The notes below the pieces were generated by a model that ran no database searches, was not told the origin of the DNA, and saw only the letters and a program-made list of their open reading frames with translations. This document shows positions 52,446 to 63,592 of a DNA stretch of 64,000 nucleotides, piece after piece. This DNA comes from Symbiodinium sp. CCMP2592 (Eukaryota; Sar; Dinophyceae; Suessiales; Symbiodiniaceae): positions 75,001 through 139,000 of the forward strand of contig CAJNDT010002802.1 in the NCBI GenBank assembly GCA_905221615.1. Reading direction: 5' to 3'. The stretch's first letter is position 1. Each line of letters opens with the position of its first letter. A program made the translations under genes and the position numbers.

Positions 52446-52927
52446 CCTTGTGCTAGAGACTCCCACACAGGGATTAGGGATCCCTGTCTGTGGAAGCCTA
52501 CCTTACCCTACCGAAACCTACTGTTTTGGTGGGGCCCCTTTCAATTTCATAGCAGGGTTCATAATAAGAACCTACAACAAAGTAGGGTTTAGTTGTTTAA
52601 GGTAAATAATTACCAAAACTTTTCTTAGGCTTAGGGATTCCTTGTTATAGTTATACTATAAAAACCCGAAACACCCGATTCCACTTATTAAGGCCCCTAT
52701 AGTACGTGCGTAGGGTCTTGGTTGTTCAGGGGTTTAGTTTAGGGTTTAGGGCTTAGAGTTGAGAGGGTTTGGGGTTTAGTAAGGATGCCTTGTTTTACGG
52801 GAAACTGGGTCTCTAATTCTGCGGATCTCTGTTGCATGTTGAGAAAACCGGGCTTCTAGTACTTAGACATTGCACACCTTGAACTTTGTATGATTGAAAC
52901 TAAGCCCTGCGCCCGTAACCCTTAACC
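52446..52927. other. No gene seen; element fragments
   Basis: A short inverted pair, ACAGGGATTAGGGATCCCTG, lies near 52472. The right end of a family E element (TATACTATAAAAACCCG, then TTATTAAGGCCCCTATAGTA) is at about 52650-52704. Confidence 0.5.
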
Positions 52928-53401
52928 TTAGGGCTTAATATTATCGATCTTCTGCAGGCCCTGGAAGAAGATAAAGGGCTGTTGATATCCTAAAGGCACT
53001 GGTAGCCACTTGCAGCCCTGCGGCAAAGACCAGCCACTCTTGTCCACTGCATCCACGGCAGCGTGGCGGTGTGCTAGATGCCTGGTTCCCAAAGACAGAG
53101 AGGGGTCTTGGGGCCAATGGCTTCGAAGCTTGTCCCTGAAGTCCCTAAACTTACCTTTGGTTAGTAGGGAATGGAAGAATGGTAGTAATAGTAGGTATAA
53201 CTCTACCCCATTCCTCCATTCCTTACTAACCCAAGATAAGTAAACCCTAAACCCCAAATGTCGACTGACCTCCGCATTCATCGGCCCAAACACCTTCCTG
53301 AAAGAGCATCGGCCCAGGCACCCCCCCCAGGCTTCCCTGGCAACCAGAAGGTCGAATCCAAAGACTTCTGGGAGAGTATTGATGGTGTTTTTTTTGAGCT
53401 C
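52928..53401 (-). CDS. Coding-like region of an unrecognised protein, containing a family C element
   Basis: One minus-strand frame is open from about 53401 to a stop at 52928. Before the element it reads L-P-E-V-F-G-F-D-L-L-V-A-R-E-A-W. After it comes F-R-D-F-R-D-K-L-R-S-H-W, then A-A-V-D-A-V-D-K-S-G-W-S-L-P-Q-G-C-K-W-L and a Gln/Phe-rich end. The element (53150-53241) happens to be open in this frame, so it may be translated, spliced out, or the whole may be a relic. GTCAGT at about 53262 is a possible donor, and AAAG|G or TAAG at the element's end a possible acceptor. No family is recognised. Confidence 0.35.
   Translation of the reverse strand, partial: ELKKNTINTLPEVFGFDLLVAREAWGGCLGRCSFRKVFGPMNAEVSRHLGFRVYLSWVSKEWRNGVELYLLLLPFFHSLLTKGKFRDFRDKLRSHWPQDPSLSLGTRHLAHRHAAVDAVDKSGWSLPQGCKWLPVPLGYQQPFIFFQGLQKIDNIKP
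53150..53241. mobile_element. Family C element, short form, within a coding-like region
   Basis: CTTACCTTTGGTTAGTAGGG at the left, TACTAACCCAAGATAAG at the right. Both flanks are telomere-like (CCCTAAA at the left, TAAACCCTAAACC at the right), which hides any target duplication. Confidence 0.8.
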
Positions 53402-53713
53402 CTGTTTCCCTCAGCAACATCCTTGCTACAAACGAAAGTATTGATGGTTTAAGGTTTATGCTAAACTGTTTCTGACTATTGATTCCTCTCGTCCAGAGAC
53501 GCGAAAACCCACTCAGCCTGGACCCGAGAGCTTGGCACAAAGATGTGAAAAAAACTCAGGGCGCAAGCTTCGGTGCCTCACAAGCTTCATGTCCTCCGTG
53601 CCCACGAAAGCCTGTGAGCATCACAGCCAGTACAGGGGCCGGAACACTTAGAGCAAAACTTGTGTTGGGTCTGTTGCGTTATTACCTATTCAGAGCGCCG
53701 GATTAATTGATTA

Positions 53714-53823
53714 TGCGGGAGTTTCCGAACATAGGGGACCCTAATCTCGTACCCTCAATAGTAGAATCCTTAGTATAATAAGGACCCCCAAATACGGTAC
53801 CCTAATTTTCGGAAATTCCCACA
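53714..53823. mobile_element. Family A inverted-repeat element
   Basis: CGGGAGTTTCCGAACATAGG at the left, AATTTTCGGAAATTCCC at the right, with TATAATAAGGACCCCCAAAT inside. Confidence 0.8.
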
Positions 53824-53901
53824 CAACTCAGGACTTCAGTTGAATCCCAGGCTGCCGGTTGAGGCTTGCGGTGCTCACAAGCAAGACCCCTTTAACTCTG
53901 A

Positions 53902-54067
53902 ACTTGCCTTTGGTTAGTAGGGAATAGGGCTCCTTTAAAGGGATCTATAGGGGTTTAGGGTTCCGTTAACGGGATCCTTACCTTTGGTTAGTAGGGAATG
54001 GAAGAATGGTAGTAATAGTAGTTATAATTGTACCCCATTCCTCCATTCCCTACTAACCAAAGGTAAG
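53902..54067. mobile_element. Family C element, long (C2) form
   Basis: CTTGCCTTTGGTTAGTAGGG at the left, TACTAACCAAAGGTAAG at the right, with TGAA directly outside both ends. It carries the C2 insert with CTCCTTTAAAGGGATCTATA and a second TTACCTTTGGTTAGTAGGG. Confidence 0.85.
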
Positions 54068-55012
54068 TGAAGCCCAAGCCCGAAACCGACATTGAAGCCA
54101 GAAGCAACAACACCCAAAGCCCCGAAACTTCCAAACACGTAAAGAATCGAAGAGTCTGATTTTGCAGAACCCCGAGACAGAATATTCAAGATTCAGGATC
54201 TCCGTCCAACTCGGTCGCCGCCCTAAACGGGCGACTTTGGCGAAGCCCGGTGCTCTACAGCGGTCTATGACTGCGCTGGAGACTACAAAGGTTCATCGCT
54301 TCTTGGAGTGCGGGAATTTCGGGTTCGAGGCTGGAATTAAGCAAAACACAACACTCCTACCGAAGGCCCACACTCAAGGGCGACAAGTTCTGGCATCACT
54401 TGCATGGATGTTGCTTGCAGATGCTTTCAACGCCCTGACCTGGGTTAGTTCACCATGCGTCTGAAACCCAGAATACCCTGGGCACTTCATCCCAACCTCG
54501 GCAGAAACCTCCGAACTCGGGGCGTTCAGCACTGGATCTTCGCGAGCCACTGACTGTCTTAAGAGGAAGCTTCCCACCCGCAGATGTCTCCCAAACCAGA
54601 GAGCACCGGTCTCTAAATGCTTGAACAAAGCTTTCTGAAGAGAATGCTATATCAGGGTTTTATGGGGTCCTAAAGAGGAGAGTCGTTACAAACTGCCGCA
54701 AGTTTCGCAAACCCAAGACCCCACAAGGTATAAACGCTGAGCCTACAGTAAGCCTCGTAGAATTCTTTATTTGCTTCCATCTTGCAATAAGGAGCCCTAA
54801 GGAAGAGTATTGATACACTTTCAAGCTTCTATACTTCCGGCCTGCATGAGGACCGTCTTGCCATCCGCCGACCGACCTGGACTTAACGGTTCTTGACTTC
54901 CGCTGATGGCTCAAATTTCCCAAGTGCCCTGAGTTTGAGGCTTTGGAGCTTCTGGATCGGAGGCTTCAGGGCTCAAGCTTTCGGTTCAGACTCTTGGGGG
55001 CTTAGGGGTGTA
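54068..55012. other. No gene supported
   Basis: A 100-codon plus-strand frame (54162-54464) and 84-87-codon minus-strand frames overlap. None shows a domain. Confidence 0.45.
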
Positions 55013-55085
55013 GGTTTAGGGTTTAGGGTTTAGGATTTAGGGTTTAGGGTTTAGGGTTTAGGATTTAGGGTTTAGGGTTTAGGGT
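55013..55085. repeat. Interstitial telomere repeat, G-rich strand
   Basis: About ten TTTAGGG units, with GATTTAGG variants at regular intervals. Confidence 0.9.
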
Positions 55086-55187
55086 GGAATGAAGGACCCA
55101 GACAACTCGACACCAAAGGCCGGAAGCCGGCACCTCTCGCATCCTGGCGAGCTCTTGACACCGTCGTAAACCCAGAACGGTAGCCTC

Positions 55188-55290
55188 TGGGAGTTTCCGA
55201 AAATGGGGGTACCTTATTGTGGTGGTTTTATATTAGGGAACCTACTATTTAGGGCACTAGATTAGGGTCCCCTATTTTCGGAAACCCCCA
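55188..55290. mobile_element. Family A inverted-repeat element
   Basis: GGGAGTTTCCGAAAATGGGG at the left, CCCTATTTTCGGAAACCCCC at the right. Confidence 0.85.
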
Positions 55291-55858
55291 TATTTTCGAA
55301 AGCCGCAGCTGGAAAAAAATCGGGAATTTTGCGACACGAATTCCATCGGCTGCAGTTTGAGCCAGCACCCATCTGCGCATCGCGAGTCTGTTTTCCCAGG
55401 AGGTTAGGATGTGAAATCTAGAGAGCAGTAACACATTGAGTACATACCATATGGAACAGGTCAGAGGAACAATTGCATACCGTGACATGCACTTGGGCCT
55501 AAAGGATTGCAACTATGCTTCGAGAGTCACCATGCAGTTCCTATGACAATATGATCATGGTGTTCTCGTACGCTCCCGCACCTGAAAAGGCTTAAGCAAA
55601 CGAGATATTCATGAAATCCTAAATCCTAAACTTAGGGATGTCTAGGCAGAGCAGCAGTTTCAGAAACGGAAGAAAAATATGTGTTTTGGTGCGACCTAGG
55701 TAAAGAGCAAAAGGTACAGCTGAATCCTAAACCTCGAGCCCCAAACCCTAAACACATAAGTAAATGAGTTCCTTGCGAAGGAACTTGGCGTAAGCTACCA
55801 CCACTGAGATGTATGGAGAGTAATCGAGCTCCGGACGAGAACCTAGCAAACACCACCG
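55291..55858. other. No gene supported
   Basis: Open frames of about 75-87 codons on the minus strand without recognisable motifs. Confidence 0.5.
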
Positions 55859-56326
55859 CAAACCCTAAACCATAAATCCTGAACCCTAAACCCTAGATCC
55901 TGAACCCTAAACCGTAAACCCTCAATCCTGAACCACCTAAACCCTCATTCCTCCGAACCTTTCGAGGGCAATTAGTCCAAGGCCGCCCAGGCGCTGTGGA
56001 GGGAGGCCTTCTCCTCTGTGAAGCACATTTAGGGGTTTAGGGTTTTGGGGTTTAGGGGTTAGGGGTTTAGGGGGTTTAGGGGTTTAGGGGTTAGGGGTTT
56101 AGGGGGTTTAGGGGTTTAGGGTTTAGGGTTTTAGGGTTTAGGGGTTTAGGGGTTGAGGGGTTTGGGATTTAGGGGTTTCGGGTTTAGGGGTTTAGGGGTT
56201 TAGGGGTTTAGGGTTTAGGGGTTTAGGGTTTTAGGGGTTTAGGGTTTAGGGGTTTGGGATTTAAGGGATTAGGTTTAGGGGTTTAGGGGTTTAGGGTTTA
56301 GGGGTTTAGGGTTTAGGGTTTAGGGG
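55859..56326. repeat. Telomere-like repeats, C-rich then a long G-rich block
   Basis: C-rich AACCCTAAACC(A/C)TAAATCCTG units at about 55860-55955. After about 70 bp of unique sequence, about 300 bp of TTTAGGG, TTTAGGGG and TTAGGGGTTTAGGG units runs from 56027. This is one of the longest telomere-like tracts in the window. Confidence 0.9.
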
Positions 56327-57049
56327 AAGCACTTGAGATGGTTTGGGGCAGGGCTTCTTGCAGCTTTGGGGGGGCGTCCTAGAACTGTAGGGTGCTTATG
56401 GGCTTCTGCATGGGTTACTATAGCGGCTTGAAAAAAGAAAGCTGCTTGGAAAGCTGCATAATCGCGTTTTTGGAAGGGGTGTTTCTGTCCAGATCTTGCA
56501 TCTCGGGGCGATATGTTGTTGATCCAAACCTGAATTTTTCAGGGTTACTTGGGTCTTCGGCTGGGGCTGCTAGGAGAGAAGGTTTAGCCGCACGAGGTTC
56601 AAGAACCCCTAGACAAGTAGAAGTCCTTCCCTTCCGTACAGCAACTCCAGAGAACTGCTATGGAAGCGTTATAGAACCTTTGAAACAAAGCGCACAGAAG
56701 CCTTACAGAACCTTTACAGACAGCTGTAAAGAACCCTTGAGCCTCCAAACGGTGCCTTTCTTTTAGGGGCCGGTTTCTGGCCGCCTGCGCGAGGTCAATT
56801 CCCACATTTGGGACGAAGACACGGTTGACGGGTTTAGGGTCCGGGGTGTCCTCGGTTCCCAAGCATCTGATGCGGACGGGTGTCTGCGAGCATGACTCGA
56901 ATTAAACTTTAAGGTTCTCTTCCGGGGCGTCGATTGAAGCTTCCATGAGTCATAAACTTATTCGAGTCACACTCTTATGATTTACAGCCGTGCCATAGAG
57001 TCAACAGCCGAAGGCTGGTGGGGACAGGGAAATATCTATACTTCGAGAC
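56327..57049. other. No gene supported
   Basis: A 124-codon plus-strand frame (56392-56766) has no recognisable domain. Its last part is built from the AAAGAACCCTTT-like short repeat common in this window. Confidence 0.45.
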
Positions 57050-57200
57050 CCTGAACCCTAACAGCCATAGACCAAAGAAGCCCGAAACCCTAAAGCCCTA
57101 AAACCCGAAGCCTTAACCACTGGGCCCACTAGGCCCTAAACCCTAAGAACCTAAACCCTTAAATCCCTAAACCCTGACAGAAGCCCGAAACCCAACAAAC
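57050..57200. repeat. C-rich telomere-like sequence
   Basis: CCCTAAA, CCCTAAAGCC and CCGAAACCCTAAAGCC units. Confidence 0.75.
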
Positions 57201-57721
57201 CCCCACGCAAGCACAGCCAGGTCTCTTCAAGAAGCAGGTCGACGGTTGCGATGTTGTGAGATCCACATGCGTGCATCAAAGGGGTCCGCCTCCACGACTT
57301 GAGCATTTGGGTCGTGCGGGTTTTACGGGTTTGGGCTGCTATAGCTTAGGGTTAGGAATATTCCTTACACTGTAGATGAACTCCTTCATGTGGTTCAAGG
57401 CGTATTGAACTCAGCTGGGTTCTGGTGTAAGTTTCAGGGTTGAAGACAAGCACCACAGAAGACGCATGGGTATTATCACTTTCACCAGTATTACCATCAC
57501 CCTCTTCATGGGTATTGTCATCTGCCAGGGTGGTCATCTTCGCTAGCATGGTCACACCTAGAATGACCCAAGTAGCGGTATGAGAAAACGATACTGCTGT
57601 ATATGTACATATACAGATACATATACATGGAAATAACGCACAAGCTGTTGGCACTTTCCAAACTGTACATACGCAGGAGTCCAGAGGAATAAAGCTTCTA
57701 AGAAATTGGGCGCTTGATCCT

Positions 57722-57790
57722 GGCAAAAACCTTAAACCCCTAAACCCTAAACCCTAAACCCCAACCCCCTAAACCCTAAACCCAAATTTC
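57722..57790. repeat. C-rich telomere-like sequence
   Basis: CCCTAAACCCTAAACCCC units, abutting an open frame of unknown value on the minus strand (57352-57726). Confidence 0.8.
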
Positions 57791-58039
57791 AGGACCTGCA
57801 ACCCGGGGTACCTCTGCTCATCGAAAGCATCGACCTAACTGTCGCGGGCTGAAGCAGGCTGCTCTTTTTGACCGATTAGGGGTTCTATAGGGGTTCACCT
57901 TAAAAGGGGCCTACAAGGTCTGCTATAAGGGCTACTATAAGGATTTAGTATACAGAAAGGGCCTTAACAGGAAGGGTTCTATAAGGGTTCCTTGAAACGG
58001 GTTCTATGAGGTCTATTAGAAGGGCTATGATAAGGACTT

Positions 58040-58145
58040 AGTATAGGGGCCTTAACAACTACCTATACTATTTTGGGAATGTCTTATTTTAAGTATATAC
58101 AGTGGGACCCAAAACCCTATTCTAATTACTAAGGCCCCTATAGTA
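58040..58145. mobile_element. Family E inverted-repeat element, reverse orientation
   Basis: TTAGTATAGGGGCCTTAACA at the left, TTACTAAGGCCCCTATAGTA at the right, with TATACTATTTTGGGAATG and GGGACCCAAAACCCTATTC inside. Confidence 0.85.
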
Positions 58146-58770
58146 ACCTGTATCTTTGTCTACTCTTAACACCCTGCCGTGCAAATACCTTGTAGGCCTC
58201 GCCAAACAGCTTGACGCAGCTACTGGCCATAAAATCCACTAACAGACCGGGAGGAGAACACAGGGGAATGTAGCACAGCTCTGTTTGGCAGCGATTCAGG
58301 CCGCTTGCCCAACCCTCAACACCCAAGCAAACACTAGGGACGTATCAGCTTGCGTCCTACTGTGCCAACCCCAAATCCTATACTCCTACACCTTGCACCA
58401 AGAATTCTTTAACCCTGCACCATGAATCCTGATGCGACACATCAAACTCAAAGCCCCCTTAGAACTTGAATCTTATAAGCCCATCACCACCACCATCACC
58501 ACCACCACCACCACCCCCACGATCACCACCAACAACAACAACACAAGAACTACAGCCACCAACACCACCTACAACCTCACACGCCAACCGAAAAAAAAAA
58601 AAAAACGAGACCCCCAACTAAGAATCCTGAATCCTTGAACCAACCAGAAGCCCATGAATCATTAATCCGTACGGAAGCCTTTACAGCCAAGGTTCCTCCG
58701 CCCGCGCATGGATCAAAGCTTTGGCAAGCCTACCATGAGCTCGCGGAGGACGTCAGGGAGTTGGAAAATG
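58146..58770. other. No gene seen; CAC-rich triplet patch
   Basis: (CACCAT/CACCAC)n at about 58480-58560 and an A15-like run near 58590. Confidence 0.55.
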
Positions 58771-59001
58771 CAGGGTTTAGGAGTTTAGGAGTTTAGGAGT
58801 TTGGGAGTTTAGGAGTTTAGGAGTCTAGGAGTTTAGGAGCTTAGGAGCTTAGGAGTTTGGGAGTTTAGGAGTTTGGGAGTTTAGGAGTTTAGGAGTTTAG
58901 GAGTTTGGGAGTTTGGGAGTTTAGGAGTTTGGGAGTTTAGGAGTTTAGGAGTTTGGGAGTTTGGGAGTTTAGGAGTTTAGGAGTTTGGGATGTTAGGGTT
59001 T
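58771..59001. repeat. Variant repeat TTTAGGAG / TTTGGGAG
   Basis: About 27 units of the 8-mer GAGTTTAG or GAGTTTGG, a one-base-longer relative of TTTAGGG, all in one orientation. Confidence 0.9.
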
Positions 59002-59124
59002 CGGAAAACTGTGGATGTTTGTTGCCATAAGTTCGGATTCTGGCGTTCCTTCTTGTTGCCAGACTTTGGGGGTGAAGGTCGCTTGTGTATGGGCTTCATG
59101 GCTCATGGGGTGAAGGGGAGTCAT

Positions 59125-59306
59125 ATGGGGGCCTTCATAATTAGAAGAGGGTTCCTTGAAGGGTTCCTTTAAAGGGGTCTATAAGGGATCTGTAATAGGG
59201 TTCTATAATAGAGGGGCCTTAATAATTAGAATAGGGTTTTGGGATCCATTATACTATTATAAGGAACCCCCAAAATGGTCTAGGTAATTGTTAAAGCCTC
59301 TATATT
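59125..59306. mobile_element. Family E element (59205-59306) behind a second, partial left end
   Basis: GGGGGCCTTCATAATTAGAA at about 59127 is a family E left end that breaks off into CCTTTAAAGGGGTCTATAAG-type text. A complete copy then starts with AGAGGGGCCTTAATAATTAG and ends TTGTTAAAGCCTCTATATTA. Confidence 0.75.
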
Positions 59307-60279
59307 AGGGTGTTCGCTTCAGGGCGCCGCGCGTACCAGAACCTAGTTACACCGGACCTGCACTGTTGTCATTGATTGCCGTTAATGCGCTTAAAACAGG
59401 AAGGTGCCTTGAGCACTTGTGTCTAGTGTGTTCGTGCGAACTCTTTTAAACCTGACTTGTTGGCAATGAACCTCCACTTCTGTGCCCATGAGGCTCTGGA
59501 AGGCCTGGAACCTCAACCGTCAAAAAACCTGAGAACTCTCAAACCCTGACCTCGCTCCATGAACCATAACCTCCGGGCTTTCCTTTCGGAACCAAGCCTT
59601 AAACAACACCGAAACTCCAATCCGAAAAGAAACCCTAAACATCTTAACGCCCGAAATCCCCAACCGACACTGTAAGAGCCTTAAAATCTCACTAACCTTG
59701 CATCGAAGGGCTTCGAAGAATGATGGCTTGCTGTGGCCGCCAGCATCAGCGGCGTCTGACCCCGAAGCGTCCTTCGGAAGGCTTCAGTTCAGTTTAGGGG
59801 AGGAGTGCAGGGCTTAGGGTTCCGAGTCGAGGGGTTTGGCAATTGGGGTGTTGTGCCTGCGGGCTTTGGGTTGAGGGTTTAGGGTTTAGGGCTTAAAGGG
59901 TTTAGGGTTTAGGGTTTGGCATTTGGGATTCGCGGTGTTGGGGGTTTGAGGGTAGGTCGAGTGAAGGCTTTCTGGGCCTCGCGCACCATGGTGTATTCCA
60001 GGACTCGTGGCCCCGCCGTACCCAGGCAGGGCTGCAGGATGGGTTGTCCTACAGCAGCATCTGCTAGAATCCTTAAGTCAGCGCAGCCGGCTCTACTAGC
60101 ACCCTCAACCCTAAACCCGGAACCACACTAAGCCCCATACCAAGCTCCCCATAAAGCTTTTCCCCTGCACCCTAAACCATGACTGAACCCGAACAAGAAA
60201 AGAAAAGACATGAAAAGAGGAATGCAGCTCAAAGCCCCCGCTCATCCAGATGATCCACTCAACCCCTAGACTCCGAGCA
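59307..60279. other. No gene supported
   Basis: TTTAGGG units at 59875-59925. Open frames are 71 codons or shorter. Confidence 0.5.
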
Positions 60280-60560
60280 GCCTAAATCCTGAACCCTAAA
60301 CCCTCCTAAACCCCTGAACCCTAAACCCTGAACTCCTGAACCCTAAACCCCTGAACCCTAAACCCTAAACCGTCCTGCAGTCCGGTGCTGCACCAGCCCG
60401 TAGGGCGCACTCTGCAGCCTCGACGTCGCCGTGGCGAGTGGCGTGGAAGAGCTGGGCATCCAGCTCGGTGATGCCTGGGTTTAGGGTCTAAGGTCTAGGG
60501 TTTGGGGTTTAGGAGTTTAGGAGTTTAGTGATTAGGGTTTAAGGTGTAGGGACATGCCAC
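60280..60560. repeat. Telomere-like repeats, C-rich then G-rich
   Basis: CCCTAAA and CCCTGAACCC units at about 60285-60375; TTTAGGG, TCTAGGG and GTTTAGGAGTTTAGG units at 60478-60555. Confidence 0.75.
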
Positions 60561-61867
60561 TGTGATAGGCTTATGGCAAGGGAAGTCCTTGTTTCAGGGA
60601 TGACGGTGCTGGAGTTTGGGGCTTAAGCCTCAGCATGTTAGGGTTGAGGGTGACATTGAAAAATGAATCTGATGTTTAGCCCTAAGTTTGGCATGCTTCC
60701 GTTGGGTTTGGGACTTCTTTTTCAGGCTGAAGGATGTCAGCGATCCGGCTCCCATCTGCCACCACCGCCCGACAGGGCTTTAGGGGTTTCGGGTTAAGAG
60801 CTGTAGGATTCCAGGGATTTAGGACTCTGGGGCTGTATGAGTGTATCCTTCAGGGATTTAGGTTTCGAGGTGTTTAAGCGTTGAAGCTTCAGGGAGTTAA
60901 TAGTGGGGGTTTTAGGCGTTCAGGGTTTTGGGCTTTTTGGGAAAGTGGTGATAGACTAGAGTTAACTAAAACCGTAGAACTCAAGCTCAAATGAGCCAGG
61001 GCAAGAAACGTCCTGGAGAAGGTGAAGCTTAGGCTCGGGCTTGCGGTTTAGTGATTAGGGCAGTCGAAGCAGCCTAACCCTATACCAACCGAAAGCCTCA
61101 TCCATGAACGCCACTTGCTGAAGACCAACGCTGCACCTCAATTTCTGTACCCGGAGTCCTGACGTCCATCCAGGGGGCAGGAGTAGTTGATGAGAAAAAG
61201 TGTTGGTGTGCCTCATACTTTGAAAATGCTAGAGACCATCACAAGTACTACTTCTTCTGACCACTTCTTTTCAACTTAAGAAGCTCCAACCCCCCCCCGT
61301 TGCCCGCCGCGACCTGGATGGAAAAATTCGTCGTGGGCGTCCTGCGCCTCCTTGCTGCCCTGCCGGCTCCTGGTCCGCGGATAATAGAGTTTAGTGTTCA
61401 GGGTTTACGGGTTTTGGGTTTAGGGTTCCTGGGATTAGGGCGTTGGGTCCGAACACTAAACCCTGAGACCTTCAATCTTGGACCCCTGCAGGGCAATACG
61501 AAGTATTGGCTTCAATCCTTCAGCCGGAATTCGCAGATCTGTCATGAACCCATAGAGGGATTAGCGTTTGGAGGCTCCCTAAAACTCGTCACCTAAAAGT
61601 TATCTGACAAATGTCCAAACTCGCAGCTTGGGGCTTCACAGCTTGGCCCTGTGTTTGAGGTACAGCCCGTTTAGACGGTTTGAGGTTTAGGGTTTAGGGC
61701 TTTATTTTATCGGGGCCTAAAGGTTACGGATTATGGCTCGGGATACATCGCTTAAGTCCTAATGCTCCGGAGTCTGCAGTCCCACGAGCCACAAGTTAAG
61801 AAGTACTCCTGAAACCATAGCCAGGCTCTTCGCCTCAGGGATATCTCAATGCGCCAATTTGAAGCTT
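60561..61867. other. No gene supported
   Basis: G-rich degenerate telomere-like text at 60780-60930. A 98-codon plus-strand frame (61300-61596) crosses TTTAGGG-like sequence and has no domain. Confidence 0.5.
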
Positions 61868-62014
61868 TCAATCGACCAAAGGGGAAAAGGAGGGCCCCTT
61901 AATGGGGACCCCTACCCTATAATGGGGCGATATAATGGGTATATAATACCTATATTTTAAGGGTAATACCTTTGGGTCCTTATTAAGGGTCCCTCCTTTT
62001 ACCCTTTGAATTGA
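61868..62014. mobile_element. Long inverted-repeat element, single copy seen
   Basis: CAATCGACCAAAGGGGAAAA, then GGAGGGCCCCTTAATGGGG at the left; TCCTTATTAAGGGTCCCTCC, then TTTTACCCTTTGAATTGATT at the right. About 147 bp with an AT-rich centre. Confidence 0.7.
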
Positions 62015-62300
62015 TTCAAGCTTAAGGCTTCCAGCTAGGGAAGCGGAGTGTCGGATGCCGCACTATCTGCGACACCCGAGGCTCGGCACTCTGTCCAGAT
62101 GCTGTGTGGTTGTGAAGGTCATTTGGTGAATATAGTGCTCGTCTCATAATGAATAACATAGAAAAGAAAGGAATAGAATGCGCGAGTCTCTTTGTGGTAC
62201 TGTCTTGTATTACAAATACTTTGGGACCTCCCTTGAGCGATCCTTGCGTCTGAACCCTAGAACCAACTCGAGCCTGCCCCCGACCCGAAAGCGGGAACTG

Positions 62301-62436
62301 CTTGGAGGTTCATGCATAGTTAGAAGCAGGGCTATAAGTAGACATCTATACTTATCACCTATTTGGGGCCTTATAACCCCACTTATAACTAACCATCCCT
62401 AAATAACCCTAAACCCTAAACCCTGAACCTCCAAGT
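62301..62436. mobile_element. Family D element carrying a CCCTAAA insertion
   Basis: CTTGGAGGTTCATGCATAGT at the left, GAACCTCCAAG at the right. Between TAACTAACCATCCC and the right arm lie three CCCTAAA units, so the telomere-like tract sits inside the element. Confidence 0.75.
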
Positions 62437-62549
62437 GATCCTGGGCGGTTGCGACACAGCGTTGGCGAGTCAGGAAATCCAGATGAAACCCAGGGCCGAG
62501 GAATGACCTCTCAACCCCGAACTTTCAAATCCGAAGCGTACAGTAAAAG

Positions 62550-62634
62550 CCAGAAAGTTGGAATATGATTATCCTAAACCCTTTATGGTAAATTATAGGG
62601 TATCCTACCCTGAAACCATATTCCAACTTTCTGG
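62550..62634. mobile_element. Perfect-armed 85-bp inverted repeat, single copy seen
   Basis: CCAGAAAGTTGGAATATG at the left and CATATTCCAACTTTCTGG at the right are exact inverse matches, around ATTATCCTAAACCC and ATTATAGGGTATCC. Confidence 0.7.
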
Positions 62635-63021
62635 AGTTCCCTTTTAGGCCCTAAATGCCGCGTAACACTCGAACCGCCGATGCGAAGCGGTCCCGTGTTG
62701 GTGGCGCGGACTGGCAGTGGGGCTGGCCCCTGGGTGTCCGGTTGTCAGTTGTTGGGATTCTTTAAGTCTGGGCTCCGAGGTAGGGTGGAGTTCATTTTTG
62801 TCTGTTTTGTTGATTCTTTCCTTGGGCCGATATTCCTTGTTATCATGCTTTTGCCAACTCCAGGCATCCGCTTATTTACATCACATTGCAAATCTGGTCC
62901 TCGCGCATCCCCGCACCGTGTTATTTACAAAGATGTTTGCTGCTCGCATCTCCCGCTGCGGTGCGGCGCGTACTTTCCTCTGCGTCTGTCATTTACAGCA
63001 GATTCTGCATGCTGGAGGTGT
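62635..63021. other. No gene supported
   Basis: Two overlapping plus-strand frames (62680-63027 and 62717-63106) have hydrophobic stretches, but nothing is recognisable, and the second runs into a family A element. Confidence 0.4.
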
Positions 63022-63128
63022 AAATAAGAGTTTCCGAAACAGGGGACCCTGCGATAGTACCCTAAATAGTAGGATCCTTATTATAAGGACCCCAAAAATT
63101 AGGTAGCCCCTAATTTTCGGAAACTCTA
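63022..63128. mobile_element. Family A inverted-repeat element
   Basis: GAGTTTCCGAAACAGGGG at the left, CCCTAATTTTCGGAAACTC at the right. TAA lies at both ends. Confidence 0.8.
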
Positions 63129-63261
63129 AACCCACATGGGGCCCTTTGAAGCTACCCTTATAGTAGTACCTTTACAGTCACCCTTTCAAGGAACCCTTAG
63201 GTGCGCCTAATTTTCGGAAACTCCCACCATGATTCGAGTGTGGCGAGGCGACGAAATTAGG

Positions 63262-63440
63262 CGCTTCCAAAAAATTTAGGGGTACCTTAGAAGCTGACCC
63301 CACCCTGTAATAGTGGTATAATAGGAATATAATGGGGCCCTAATATGATGATATATAATCCTTATGGTCACTATTACAGGGTGGGGGCAGCTCCTAAGGG
63401 GTACCTTATTTTGGGGGTCCTTATAATAAGGATCCTTTCA
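63262..63440. mobile_element. Family G element (63287-63397) nested inside a family A element
   Basis: The family A left part (CGCTTCCAAAAAATTTAG) is cut by a 111-bp family G copy, TTAGAAGCTGACCCCACCCT to GGGTGGGGGCAGCTCCTAA. Perfect 8-mers GGGGTACC lie at 63279-63286 and 63398-63405. Family A then continues with TTATTTTGGGGGTCCTTATA before breaking off near 63440. Confidence 0.85.
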
Positions 63441-63488
63441 GCGTTCCTTTAAAGGGATCTATAAGGGCTCTATACAGGGTGTAGGGTT

Positions 63489-63592
63489 TAGAGCTTCCAA
63501 AAATTGAGGGGTACCGTATTTTGGGGTCCTTATAATAAAGATCCTATGATTTGGAGTACTATACTAGGGTCCCCTATTTTTGGAAACCCCCA
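63489..63592. mobile_element. Family A inverted-repeat element
   Basis: GAGCTTCCAAAAATTGAGGG at the left, CCCTATTTTTGGAAACCCCC at the right. Confidence 0.8.
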
